Assembly (NCBI GenBank): GCA_902806105.1
Contig: CADCVI010000054.1
Location: forward strand, 1-14,321
DNA length: 14,321 bases
From: an uncultured Rubrobacteraceae bacterium
GTDB taxonomy: Bacteria; Actinomycetota; Rubrobacteria; Rubrobacterales; Rubrobacteraceae
Reading direction: 5' to 3'
The notes under the pieces were generated by a model. It did no database searches, was not told the DNA's origin, and saw only the letters and a program-made list of their open reading frames with translations. The number at the start of each line of letters is the position of its first letter. Position 1 is the stretch's first letter. Shown here one piece after another: positions 1-6,358 of the stretch. Position numbers and translations under genes: made by a program.

Positions 1-104
1 TGGCGACGAGGATCGTGGCGAAGGTCGTCGCCTACACCTACGGTTGCTACGTCAACCGGCTGCTCGGGAGGCCGCAGGGGCGCATCAAGGAGCTTTGGGC
101 CTGA
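1..104 (+). CDS. IS982-type transposase, C-terminal end only
   Basis: The frame starting at base 3 is open from the window edge to a TGA at 102-104 and encodes the last 33 residues of a protein, reading ATRIVAKVVAYTYGCYVNRL and ending in GRIKELWA. This matches my memory of the C-terminus of IS982-family transposases, which read roughly R-I-x-A-K-x-x-A-[FY]-[TN]-x-x-x-x-x-N-x-L-L-G-[RK]-P. The family is a DDE transposase that moves a short insertion sequence; the catalytic residues lie upstream of the window. The rest of the gene and the left inverted repeat are outside, so I cannot tell whether the element is intact. The right end of the element should fall within the next roughly 100 bp, but without the left end I could not identify an inverted repeat or target duplication. 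The family call is from recall of the motif, not a search. Confidence 0.65.
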   Translation, partial: ATRIVAKVVAYTYGCYVNRLLGRPQGRIKELWA

Positions 105-200
105 AAAACGCGCAACAGCCATTTAGGGCTCTGGCGCACCGCGGCGTCGGGCCATCCATCGTGCGTCTCGGAAGGCAGGCGTTCTCCGAAGTCGCGCGTT

Positions 201-632
201 TTAGCGGACCCGGGGTCGGTTGGAGTCCGTGCGCGAGCGCCCGAAGAGCCGGTCGAGGAAGTGGTCGGCGATGTAGGCGCCCGCGGCGCCCCCGACGACG
301 CCCAAGAAGACGTCGAAGAGCGAGTCGGCCAATGTGTTCGAGATGGCGACGCCCATGGCGGAGAGCACGACCTCCACCCCCTCCCACCCGGCGGCCCCCA
401 AGAGCCCGATCGCGGAGCCCGTGACGATGGCGTGGCGCGGCGTGTCGAAGAACTCCTCGTCGCCCCCGTTGCGGTAGATGACCTCCGCGACTACCGCCAC
501 GAGCACGAGGGGTGTGAGGAGGTGGGCGATCTCGTCGTAGAGCGGTACCGGCTCGAACAGGTGCCACAGGAAGCCGGCCCCGTTCAGTACGATGCAGATC
601 ACGATAAGGGCCACCACCCACGTCCGCGGCAT
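201..632 (-). CDS. Small integral membrane protein, YjdF/DUF2238-like
   Basis: The product is 143 residues with about four hydrophobic segments: residues 7-27, a segment after YDEIAHLLTP, one around GSAIGLLGAAGW, and one around FDVFLGVVGGAAGAY. The pattern YDEIAH, then W-E-x-x-E, then S-L-F-D-V-F-L-G-x-x-G-A resembles predicted membrane proteins of the YjdF/DUF2238 type, which are multi-pass proteins of unknown function. The C-terminus is basic and probably cytoplasmic. The ATG at 632 is preceded by a GGAGGG Shine-Dalgarno sequence about 8 nt away, which supports this start. The neighbour upstream on the same strand is 340 bp away, so the gene may have its own promoter or be read with the possible 37-codon ORF just before it. 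It lies next to an IS end, so it may sit at an insertion boundary. Function is not known. Confidence 0.72.
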   Translation of the reverse strand: MPRTWVVALIVICIVLNGAGFLWHLFEPVPLYDEIAHLLTPLVLVAVVAEVIYRNGGDEEFFDTPRHAIVTGSAIGLLGAAGWEGVEVVLSAMGVAISNTLADSLFDVFLGVVGGAAGAYIADHFLDRLFGRSRTDSNRPRVR

Positions 633-635
633 CAG

Positions 636-749
636 CTAATCCCTCCCCTTCCCTTTCTTCATCGGTTCCCAGAGCAGCCGGGCGACGGCCGCCCTGCGGA
701 GCACCAGGACCATCGACAGGGACACGAGGCAACCGACGGGCGCGACCAC
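636..749 (-). CDS. Possible 37-residue single-helix membrane peptide
   Basis: A GTG at 749 opens 37 codons ending in TAG at 636, only 3 nt before the ATG of the membrane-protein gene at 632. The predicted peptide starts VVAPVGCLVSLSMVLVL, enough for one transmembrane helix, and ends in a basic tail, MKKGKGRD. The helix-plus-lysine-tail pattern and tight spacing to the next gene are the only support. No good Shine-Dalgarno sequence precedes the GTG, and the frame stays open upstream as an arginine-rich, non-protein-like stretch. It could be a leader peptide, the remnant of a longer gene, or chance in GC-rich DNA. Confidence 0.22.
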   Translation of the reverse strand: MVAPVGCLVSLSMVLVLRRAAVARLLWEPMKKGKGRD

Positions 750-928
750 GCGGCACCCCCGGCTTCGCGGACCCTTCCGCCGCTCCCTCCCCCGCCGAAC
801 ACGACGATGCCCGATTGGTCGCCGGGGCGGTCGCGTCCGGCGGCGGTGTTGGTGCCGCTCATGGATCCCCGATCGTTCTCGCCCGCATGACTCTCGTCCG
901 CACGACGGTACGGTGTGTACCCGCGCGA

Positions 929-963
929 GCCGGGCGCGAAAAGACGCGCGCAGGACGCCCGGC
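929..963 (-). terminator. Hairpin after the gene ending at 973
   Basis: GCCGGGCG at 929-936 and CGCCCGGC at 956-963 form a perfect 8-bp inverted repeat with a 19-nt loop, which can instead fold a GCGCG/CGCGC inner stem. It begins 10 bp past the stop codon of the minus-strand gene ending at 973, the usual place for a terminator. There is no T-tract on either strand, so if it terminates it is of the U-less, GC-rich type often proposed in actinobacteria. Confidence 0.4.
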
Positions 964-972
964 GCAGGCCGT

Positions 973-1701
973 CTACCCTGCCCGTCCGTTGGGTTGCCGG
1001 TTCGTCGCTTCTCTGAGCGCTCTGAGTTCCTCGGAGATCCCCTCCATCGCCCTCGCCTGGTCCTGAAGGGCCTGCACCTCGTCCTCGTAACCCTTGTAGT
1101 CGGAGTAGCCGCTACCTTCCAGCAGTAGCGGGTTTATCGTCCACGCGGTCTCGTAAGGCTCCCCGTTGCGGTCCTCGTAGTGGGAGGTGATCGTGATGCC
1201 GTTCGTCAGGCCCTTGTCCCGCATGTTCTGCACCACGTTCTGGTAGGAGTCCCAGACGGCGGGCAGGTCCGTCTGCGGGGCCATGAAGTTTATGCCGTGC
1301 TTGAAGTACGGAAGCTCCGTGATGTCGTGGCCGCTCGTGCTCTGCAGGGGCGCGGAGAACTCGAAGGTGATGTTCTTGGCCGTCCCGTTGCCGATGTTGC
1401 GCACGACTATGTTGGTGGTGAAGCGCCCGGTGTAGTCGGCGTCCACTATTATCTGCGGGCGGTCGGTGTCGTCGCGCGCCTTGCGGGCCTGCCGGCCCTG
1501 GTAGAGGATCCCGCTCGCGACGACGAGCGTCGCGAACGATGACAGGATCTGGGCGTATATCCCTATGTCGCTGATAGTTGTCGCTCCCGTCGCGAATTGT
1601 CTGCCCGTGGCCCGGACCGTAACAGGAGGAAGGTACCCCGAAGAACGCGGGCCCAAAATGCGCGCGTTCGCGTTCGCGCTCACGCGAGCCTGGTTTCTCA
1701 T
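973..1701 (-). CDS. Single-pass membrane protein with cytoplasmic beta domain and C-terminal coiled coil
   Basis: The longest frame gives 242 residues. One transmembrane helix lies at about residues 48-68 (IYAQILSSFATLVVASGILY). It is followed by a basic stretch, QGRQARKARDD, which by the positive-inside rule puts the rest in the cytoplasm. Residues 83-195 look like a beta-sandwich (IIVDADYTGRFTTNIVVRNI followed by GNGTAKNITFEFSAPL), and residues 203-234 are a short coiled coil (EDEVQALQDQARAMEGISEE). I do not recognise a named family. The N-terminal 40 residues do not look like protein of this type and no Shine-Dalgarno sequence precedes the ATG at 1701, so the real start is probably later. 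However, no ATG, GTG or TTG lies between residue 16 and the helix, which makes the start unresolved. It is divergent from the plus-strand group starting at 1928. Expression as a protein is likely, function unknown. Confidence 0.68.
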   Translation of the reverse strand: MRNQARVSANANARILGPRSSGYLPPVTVRATGRQFATGATTISDIGIYAQILSSFATLVVASGILYQGRQARKARDDTDRPQIIVDADYTGRFTTNIVVRNIGNGTAKNITFEFSAPLQSTSGHDITELPYFKHGINFMAPQTDLPAVWDSYQNVVQNMRDKGLTNGITITSHYEDRNGEPYETAWTINPLLLEGSGYSDYKGYEDEVQALQDQARAMEGISEELRALREATNRQPNGRAG

Positions 1702-1815
1702 GTGCCGTCGGGGGAGGGATGCTTCCCCGGTGCTCGAAGTCCCGTTCCTTCCACAGTAGGAGTGAGGGAGAGGTGTGGGAGCTCTGTGGGTGGTTCGCGC
1801 GGGCGCCGGGCGGCA

Positions 1816-1863
1816 GACTCCGGAGCAGAGAGTCGAGGGCGAACGCGAAGGGAGAAGCCCTCG
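1816..1863 (+). other. Possible structured leader upstream of the gene at 1928
   Basis: Two adjacent inverted repeats lie in the 226-bp gap between divergent genes: GACTC at 1816-1820 with GAGTC at 1830-1834, then CGAGGGC at 1834-1840 with GCCCTCG at 1857-1863, the latter enclosing a purine-rich 16-nt loop. A 9-bp direct repeat, GTGGGTGGT, flanks them at 1786-1794 and 1877-1885. This could be a structured 5' leader of the membrane-protein gene at 1928. It may be chance pairing in GC-rich DNA. I could not match it to a known riboswitch class, and no clear -10/-35 pair was found in the gap. Confidence 0.25.
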
Positions 1864-1927
1864 GAGAAAACCAGCAGTGGGTGGTCTTCGTCAAAGCATG
1901 GGCAACACGACAAGAAGGAGAAAAAGG

Positions 1928-2413
1928 ATGAAAACCCGCACCAAAGCAGCGCTCATCACCGTACCCGTAGCGGTCGTGGCTTTCCTGTTGAGCCCGATCC
2001 TCTTCCCGCCGGCCGAAGTCGGGGCGAGGCCCACCTCGGCCCAGATCCCGTTCTTCGTCTTCCTCGGCGTCTGAGACGCCGTGCTGCTCGGCCTGGGTGT
2101 CCCGTTCCTGGTCTTCGGCTACCCCGTTCTTAGGAGGGTCTCCCCGGACTCCAGGGCCCGGGCGTGGGCGATGTACCTCTCCATCGGGTACCTGATGGTC
2201 TCCTGGTGGCCGCACCTCGGGATGCACGCCTCGAACGGCACGGACATCGGGGGCTTGCTGGTGATCGACTTCGTCTTCCACCTGCCGCTGGAGATCGCGG
2301 GCGCCGTGCTCGCCTACTGCGCCTACTCCCTGTTCAAGAGCTGGCGGGGCGGCAAGCTGGCCGAGGCTGTCCGGGCCGAGGACGAGGCCCTGGTGGGCGA
2401 AGCGGTCCGTTAG
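1928..2413 (+). pseudogene. Four-helix membrane protein interrupted by an in-frame TGA
   Basis: One reading frame runs from the ATG at 1928 to the TAG at 2411-2413 and would encode 161 residues, but codon 49 (2072-2074) is TGA. An AAGGAG sequence 7 nt before the ATG makes the start firm. The frame predicts four membrane helices: about residues 7-27, a second spanning the stop (IPFFVFLGV, stop, DAVLLGLGVPFLVFG), a third around AMYLSIGYLMVSWW, and a fourth around GLLVIDFVFHLPLEIAGAVL, followed by a charged tail. Because the stop falls inside helix 2 with normal coding sequence on both sides, the ancestral codon was probably TGG (Trp). Possible states are a sequencing error, a recent pseudogene, readthrough, or restart at the GTG at 2081; no Shine-Dalgarno sequence supports a restart. 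I do not recognise the family. The 80-bp gap to the next gene suggests both could be co-transcribed. Confidence 0.75.
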
Positions 2414-2493
2414 GGTAGATCGAACGGGCGCGTGGGGTGCGGGGCGGATCGTCGTCCCCACCGCCTCTAACAGGAGATCAGAGGAGAAAGCGG

Positions 2494-3123
2494 ATGACGA
2501 AGACAATCTTTGGGAAGGTAGCGCGGGCGGGGAAAGTCACCGTCTTGGCCGCGGGCCTGGCGGTCGTGCTGGCCCTGGTCTTCGGGGCGAGCACGGCGGC
2601 GCTCGCGGCGGTCCCCGGCGACCCGTTCAAGCTCGGGCGGGTCAACACCATAGACAGGGTCAGCAAGCTCGTCGGCGGTGTGTCGGGTGCGCTGTTCAAG
2701 GTGGACAACAACGGTGGCGGTCCCGCCCTGCAGTTGGAGTCCGAGCCAGGCCAGGCACCGCTTGCGGTCAACGCAGAGGCCGGCAAGGCAACCAACCTCG
2801 ACGCCGATGAGGTAGATGACCAGGACGCCAGCGAGTTTGTCCGATCCTCCTACTTCGTCCAGGGGACGGCGGACAACTCGTCCTCCGCGCTCACCCAGAT
2901 CACGGTCACCTGCGACCAGGGGGATCTGATGCTGGGCGGCGGCTACTACGGCCTCGAACCGACAGAGGGCACGGTCGTAGCGGATTACCCGGGACGGTCG
3001 GGGCAGTCTGATGGCTCGATCAAGGATACGTGGTCGGTGGCGTGGAAGAATGCCTCGTCCTCGCTCGACTCCAACGTCGTGCTGACGGCATTCTGCACCG
3101 ACCTTGGTACGAGCCACAACTAG
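2494..3123 (+). CDS. Secreted protein with signal peptide and a two-cysteine C-terminal domain
   Basis: The product is 209 residues. A basic start (MTKTIFGKVARAGK) leads into a hydrophobic stretch at about residues 15-36 and an A-x-A site near residues 36-39, so it is probably exported and cleaved before VPGDPF. Residues 41-80 (PFKLGRVNTIDRVSKLVG, then KVDNNGGGPALQLE) and the motif NLDADEVDDQDASEF at 101-115 are typical, as I recall, of secreted proteins found in many copies in Rubrobacter-like actinobacteria. The C-terminal part has VTCDQGDLMLGGGYYG with Cys140 and TAFCTD with Cys201, which could form a disulfide across a beta-rich domain. No catalytic motif is visible; a surface or envelope role is an inference. 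GAGGAG 7 nt upstream of the ATG at 2494 supports this start. A strong hairpin lies just downstream. Confidence 0.82.
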   Translation: MTKTIFGKVARAGKVTVLAAGLAVVLALVFGASTAALAAVPGDPFKLGRVNTIDRVSKLVGGVSGALFKVDNNGGGPALQLESEPGQAPLAVNAEAGKATNLDADEVDDQDASEFVRSSYFVQGTADNSSSALTQITVTCDQGDLMLGGGYYGLEPTEGTVVADYPGRSGQSDGSIKDTWSVAWKNASSSLDSNVVLTAFCTDLGTSHN

Positions 3124-3142
3124 CCCGATTACGGACCATTCC

Positions 3143-3168
3143 GCCCGGCGTCCCATCGGGCGCCGGGC
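3143..3168 (+). terminator. Strong hairpin between secreted-protein gene and flavin-barrel pair
   Basis: GCCCGGCG at 3143-3150 pairs perfectly with CGCCGGGC at 3161-3168. Inside, CCC pairs with GGG around an ATC loop, with one bulged T, giving about 11 bp in total. It starts 20 bp after the stop of the secreted-protein gene and ends 20 bp before the next start codon. There is no T-tract, so it may act as a partial terminator or mRNA-stability element. Confidence 0.5.
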
Positions 3169-3188
3169 TCGTAGAGAGGACCACAGAG

Positions 3189-3737
3189 ATGGCAAACGAG
3201 ATACCGGCGAATACGGATACCTCAACGGCGCGAACGGGCATGCCGTCCCTACCGCCGGAGGTAGAGGAGGTTTTCAAGGAGTTCCGCACCTGTGAGCTCT
3301 CCACGCTGACGCGCGACGGGTCGCCCGTGGCGTGGCCCCTGATCCCGCTGTGGCGCCCGCAAGAGGAGCGTTTCGTGCTCACCACATCCATCGGGCTCCC
3401 GCGCAAGGCCTCCAACGTCCGGCGCGACGGGAGGGTCTCGCTGCTGTTCTCCGAGTCCACGGCGAGCGGCATCGAGAACCCGCCGACCGTGCTGGTACAG
3501 GGCGACGCGGAGATCGCCGGCGAGGTCCGGGCGAGCCCCGCAGGCTTCGAGGACTACTGGGAGCGGATCTTCCGCGTCCAGCCGGCGGGCAAGATGTACG
3601 GCGCCATCGCCCTCATGCGCTACCTGATGGGCTGGTACTACATGCGCCTCTACATCTCTGTCCGGCCGCGCCGCATCCTCTGGTGGCCCGACGGCGACCC
3701 TACGAAAGCCCCCCTGAAGATCGATTATGTGGGATAA
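3189..3737 (+). CDS. Pyridoxamine 5'-phosphate oxidase-like flavin/F420-binding split-barrel protein
   Basis: The product is 182 residues. It has the usual order of this fold: a leading helix (LPPEVEEVFKEFRTCELSTL), a strand-turn with TRDGSPVAWPLIPLW, then LTTSIGLPRKASNVRRDGRV, followed by SLLFSE and TVLVQGDAEI. These correspond to the split-barrel strands and the phosphate-contacting K-x-x-N-x-R segment seen in PPOX-like proteins. Such proteins bind FMN, haem or coenzyme F420; which cofactor applies cannot be read here. The C-terminal third (MYGAIALMRYLMGWYYMRLY, then SVRPRRILWWPDG) gives the final strand with tryptophans common in the family. The ATG at 3189 follows AGAGGA at 8 nt spacing. 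The gene overlaps the next, related gene by 11 nt, so the pair is probably translationally coupled. An oxidoreductase or cofactor-binding role is likely; the substrate is unknown. Confidence 0.8.
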   Translation: MANEIPANTDTSTARTGMPSLPPEVEEVFKEFRTCELSTLTRDGSPVAWPLIPLWRPQEERFVLTTSIGLPRKASNVRRDGRVSLLFSESTASGIENPPTVLVQGDAEIAGEVRASPAGFEDYWERIFRVQPAGKMYGAIALMRYLMGWYYMRLYISVRPRRILWWPDGDPTKAPLKIDYVG

Positions 3738-4206
3738 GATCGAGAAGTACCTGCCGATGTTCGAGAGCGCCGTCCTCAGCGTCCCGGACGCCCGGGGTTA
3801 CCCCTATAGCGTCCGCTGCCGCCCGAGGCCCGACCGATCCGCCGGGCTGTTGAAGCTCGACCCGGCCCCGCACGGCGACCTCCGGAGCGGGCCGGCCAGC
3901 CTGCTGTGCCACAGCCACGACGAGAATACGTGGAACCAGAGGGTCTTCGTGCTCAGAGGGAAGCTTGAAGGAGACGGAGAAGGTTGGGCGTTCCGGCCCG
4001 AGAAGTTTATCCTCAGCATCGGGACGGCGGGCATCGTGGGGGCGGCGGGCTTCCTCATAGGCGCGCGCCGGGCCACCGCCGCGTATCTGAAAAAGCGGCG
4101 GCCTGGGCCGTCCGAGGATCCCCTAGGAAGAGGTAGAAGCGGTCAAGAGAGCCTCGTCCCGGCCGAGGTAGGCGGCGTCCCGGAGAACGGTCTCCGGTCG
4201 CCATAG
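3727..4206 (+). CDS. Second split-barrel (PPOX-like) protein with C-terminal membrane helix; tail probably frameshifted
   Basis: The product is 159 residues. Residues 1-100 fit a short split barrel (FESAVLSVPDARGYPYSVRC, SLLCHSHDENTWNQRVFVLR, then GKLEGDGEGWAFRPEKF). A hydrophobic segment follows (ILSIGTAGIVGAAGFLIGA) and then a basic stretch, RRATAAYLKKRR. It overlaps the preceding PPOX-like gene by 11 nt, and the two may act together. After LKKRR the translation (GPSEDPLGRGRSGQESLVP...) no longer looks natural. In the +1 frame the same DNA encodes GLGRPRIP, a TAG at 4124-4126, then EEVEAVKRASSRPR and a stop at 4169-4171. That acidic-amphipathic ending resembles what I recall from homologues. 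A one-base slip near the A-run at 4090-4094 plus a changed codon at 4124 would explain it. The body of the gene is probably functional; the tail is doubtful. It ends 9 bp from the convergent glyS stop. Confidence 0.62.
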   Translation: MWDKIEKYLPMFESAVLSVPDARGYPYSVRCRPRPDRSAGLLKLDPAPHGDLRSGPASLLCHSHDENTWNQRVFVLRGKLEGDGEGWAFRPEKFILSIGTAGIVGAAGFLIGARRATAAYLKKRRPGPSEDPLGRGRSGQESLVPAEVGGVPENGLRSP

Positions 4207-4215
4207 ATCCGGTGT

Positions 4216-5598
4216 CTATCCAGAGATAAGCGCCTTCAGCCGGTCCCGCACGGACTCTATCGGCACGCGCTCCTGCTTTAGCGTGTCGCGGTCGCGGATG
4301 GTCACTTGTCTGTCCTCGATGGTGTCGAAGTCGACGGTCACGCAGAAGGGGGTGCCGGCCTCGTCCTGGCGGCGGTAGCGCCGCCCGATGGAGCCCGAGT
4401 CGTCGTAGAAGAGCCGGTAGTCGCCTTTGAGGTCGTCGTAGAGCCCGCGCGCTATGGTCGAGACGGGCTCCTTTTTCGAGAGGGGAAAGACGGCGGCCTT
4501 CGTCGGGGCGATGCGGGGGTGGAGCTTCAGGACGGTGCGCTCCTCGCCGTTTATCTCCTCCTCCGTGTAGGCGTCCATGAGGAAGGCGAGCATGATCCTG
4601 TCAGGCCCCACGGCTGGCTCTATGACGTAGGGGTAGTAGCGTTTGTTCGTGGCCTGGTCGATGTACTCGAGGTTCTCGCCGGAGTGCTCGGCGTGCTGTT
4701 TAAGGTCGTAGTCCGTGCGGTTGGCGACCCCTTCCAGCTCTGACCAGCCGGCGAACGGGTAGTTGTACTCGATGTCCACCGTGCGCTTGGAGTAGTGGGA
4801 GAGCTTCTCTTTAGGGTGCTCGTAGCGGCGGAGGTTCTCCTCCTTGATGCCGAGGTCGAGGTACCAGTTCCAGCGCTGCTCCAGCCAGTACTCGTGCCAC
4901 TCCTCGTCCGTGCCGGGCTCGACGAAGAACTCCATCTCCATCTGCTCGAACTCGCGGGTGCGGAAGATAAAGTTGCCCGGTGTGATCTCGTTCCGGAAAG
5001 ACTTGCCCTGCTGGGCGATCCCGAACGGCACCTTCACCCGGCTCGTCTGGGTAACGTTCTTGAAGTTCACGAAGATCCCCTGCGCCGTCTCCGGCCTCAG
5101 ATAAGCAAGGTTCTCCTCGCTCTTGACCGGCCCCATGTACGTCTCGAACATCAGGTTGAAGGGACGCACCGGCGCGAAGTCCCGCCCACCGTCGACGGGG
5201 TCCTTGATCCGGTCGTCCTCCTGGAAGATCTTCGTGAGCTGCTCGGGGCTCATGCCCTCGGCGTCTATCCCGGTCGCGTCCTCTATTAGATGGTCGGCCC
5301 TGTAGCGGCGCTTGGAGGTGCGGCTCTCGACGAGCATGTCGTTGAAGGTCGCCGTGTGCCCGGAGGCCTCCCACACCTTCGGGTGCATGATGATCGCCGC
5401 GTCGAGCCCTACCACGTCGTCGCGCATGTGGACGGTGCTCCGCCACCACTCCTCTTTTATGTTCCGCTTCATCTCGACCCCCAAAGGGCCGTAGTCGTAG
5501 GAGGACCGGAGGCCGCCGTAGATCTCCGAGCTCTGGTACACGAAGCCCCGGCGCTTGCAAAAGGCGACTATCTTCTCCATCGTCACGGCCTGCGGCAT
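4216..5598 (-). CDS. glyS: Glycyl-tRNA synthetase, homodimeric class II type
   Basis: This cytoplasmic enzyme charges tRNA-Gly with glycine using ATP. The 460-residue product has the expected order: an N-terminal region with [20 protein letters not shown] (28-45), a segment with [20 protein letters not shown] (72-91), class II motif 2 at 201-217 ([18 protein letters not shown]), motif 3 at 331-344 ([14 protein letters not shown], with Arg334), and a C-terminal anticodon-binding domain from about residue 355. This is the alpha2 form found in actinobacteria, Thermus, archaea and eukaryotes, not the alpha2-beta2 form. The frame is open to 5799, but the ATG at 5598 is chosen because GGAGG lies 8 nt upstream and the protein then begins [20 protein letters not shown], as is normal. 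It is a single-gene unit, convergent with the flavin-barrel pair and divergent from the DUF4126 gene. No odd residues were noticed. Confidence 0.97.
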   Translation of the reverse strand: MPQAVTMEKIVAFCKRRGFVYQSSEIYGGLRSSYDYGPLGVEMKRNIKEEWWRSTVHMRDDVVGLDAAIIMHPKVWEASGHTATFNDMLVESRTSKRRYRADHLIEDATGIDAEGMSPEQLTKIFQEDDRIKDPVDGGRDFAPVRPFNLMFETYMGPVKSEENLAYLRPETAQGIFVNFKNVTQTSRVKVPFGIAQQGKSFRNEITPGNFIFRTREFEQMEMEFFVEPGTDEEWHEYWLEQRWNWYLDLGIKEENLRRYEHPKEKLSHYSKRTVDIEYNYPFAGWSELEGVANRTDYDLKQHAEHSGENLEYIDQATNKRYYPYVIEPAVGPDRIMLAFLMDAYTEEEINGEERTVLKLHPRIAPTKAAVFPLSKKEPVSTIARGLYDDLKGDYRLFYDDSGSIGRRYRRQDEAGTPFCVTVDFDTIEDRQVTIRDRDTLKQERVPIESVRDRLKALISG

Positions 5599-5643
5599 AT
5601 CTAGAGCCTCCGAACCTCGTAAAATGCGGCGTAAAGTCCAGCG

Positions 5644-5649
5644 AGTATA
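5644..5649 (-). promoter_or_regulatory. Candidate -10 box for glyS
   Basis: TATACT on the minus strand (5 of 6 matches to TATAAT) lies 45 bp before the glyS ATG. It would give a leader of about 39 nt that includes the GGAGG ribosome-binding site. The -35 position has no good match. Confidence 0.4.
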
Positions 5650-5740
5650 GCCCAGGGACGAGCGGGCTTGGAGCGCGGCCGCCGGACGAAAAATCTGGAC
5701 GGGGCCCGCCACGGTAGACGAACCACGGTATCTGTCCAGG

Positions 5741-5746
5741 TATAAT
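5741..5746 (+). promoter_or_regulatory. Consensus -10 box giving a leaderless mRNA
   Basis: A perfect TATAAT is separated by exactly 6 nt (GCGCCC) from the ATG at 5753, so the expected transcription start is at or next to the A of the ATG. No Shine-Dalgarno sequence precedes the ATG. Both facts fit a leaderless transcript, a common arrangement in actinobacteria. No good -35 box is seen. A direct repeat, CCACGGTA at 5709-5716 and 5723-5730, lies just upstream, where a regulator could bind. Confidence 0.65.
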
Positions 5747-5752
5747 GCGCCC

Positions 5753-6331
5753 ATGGATACCGTTCTGGCGATCGGCATCGGCGTAGGACTCGCTTCCATC
5801 GCGGGGGTGCGGGCCTTCGTGCCGCTCGTCTTCGCGTTGTTGGTCGCCAGGCTCGGTTATTTCGACCCGTCTGCGGCCTTCCAGAACGTGGCTGGGCTGG
5901 AGACGCTTCGCGTAATCGGTCCGTTCCTCGCGCTCGCGCTGGGCGAGATCCTCCTTGACAAGATCAAAAAGGTCGAGCGTGTTCTCAACCTCTTCATGAC
6001 GCCGGTAAGGGCGATCTCCGGGGCGTTGCTGGCGGCGGCCGTGGCGCCGGATGCGAGTTTCGTGCTCTTCGGTATCGTCGGGGCCGTCGTCGCGGGCGCC
6101 GTTGCCGGGCTCAAGGTCGTGCTCCGTCCTCCGGCGAGGGACGCTTCGTCGGGCGTCTCTACCTCTTTTTTGAGCCTTATCGAGGACATCATCGGCTTGA
6201 TCGGCGGGGCGATCGCGCTATTCGTGCCGTACCTGTCGGTCTTACTCGTAGCGTTTCTGTTATTCTTTTTCTCTCGCATCAGGAAGCGGCGGGGGAGGAA
6301 ATTCGGGGGCCTCCGCATCCTCGGCGACTAG
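5753..6331 (+). CDS. DUF4126 integral membrane protein
   Basis: The product is 192 residues with about five hydrophobic helices: roughly residues 4-34, 50-65, 84-98, 102-122 and 145-172. The opening [20 protein letters not shown], followed by [17 protein letters not shown], and then [20 protein letters not shown] are characteristic of DUF4126 proteins, which are membrane proteins without an established function. The C-terminus is strongly basic ([13 protein letters not shown]), so it is probably cytoplasmic. The start at 5753 is set by the leaderless promoter arrangement. It is the first gene of a four-gene run, with 27 bp to the kinase gene downstream. A transport or membrane-organising role cannot be told from sequence. 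Confidence 0.88.
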   Translation: MDTVLAIGIGVGLASIAGVRAFVPLVFALLVARLGYFDPSAAFQNVAGLETLRVIGPFLALALGEILLDKIKKVERVLNLFMTPVRAISGALLAAAVAPDASFVLFGIVGAVVAGAVAGLKVVLRPPARDASSGVSTSFLSLIEDIIGLIGGAIALFVPYLSVLLVAFLLFFFSRIRKRRGRKFGGLRILGD

Positions 6332-6358
6332 GGTCGTCGGTTCTCTGAGGAGGGTGCC

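Larger units (their letters stand above)
633..972. other. 340-bp intergenic region between two minus-strand genes
   Basis: Apart from the doubtful 37-codon ORF at 636-749 and the hairpin at 929-963, I see no supported gene here. Longer open frames, for example 659-862 on the minus strand, have glycine/arginine/serine-rich translations with no recognisable domain and are probably GC-driven. No clear -10/-35 pair was found for the gene starting at 632. The region probably holds the terminator of the gene ending at 973 and the promoter of the gene starting at 632. Confidence 0.4.

Noticed and set aside
105..200. Right inverted repeat of the IS element
   Set aside because: Without the left end no repeat can be matched, so the element boundary is not called.
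1830..1875. Glycine-riboswitch-like string (GCGAAGGGAGAAGCCCTC)
   Set aside because: It faintly recalls the GAAGGGGCAA / CTCAGGCAAAAGGAC elements, but the key conserved bases differ and there is no second aptamer or glycine-related gene downstream.
2072..2110. TGA at 2072 as a selenocysteine codon
   Set aside because: A weak stem can be drawn from GACGCC (2075-2080) to a downstream GGTGTC, but no SECIS-like loop is clear, and the codon lies in a hydrophobic helix where Trp fits better.
1112..2506. 464-codon minus-strand open frame
   Set aside because: It spans two real genes and a gap, and its translation is low-complexity with R/P/H/E bias typical of a shadow frame.
4306..5289. Plus-strand open frames opposite glyS
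   Set aside because: They mirror a fully conserved glyS and have no recognisable domains.
5599..5752. T-box leader upstream of glyS
   Set aside because: The gap is about 150 bp, no T-box sequence is seen, and the candidate -10 box leaves only a 39-nt leader.
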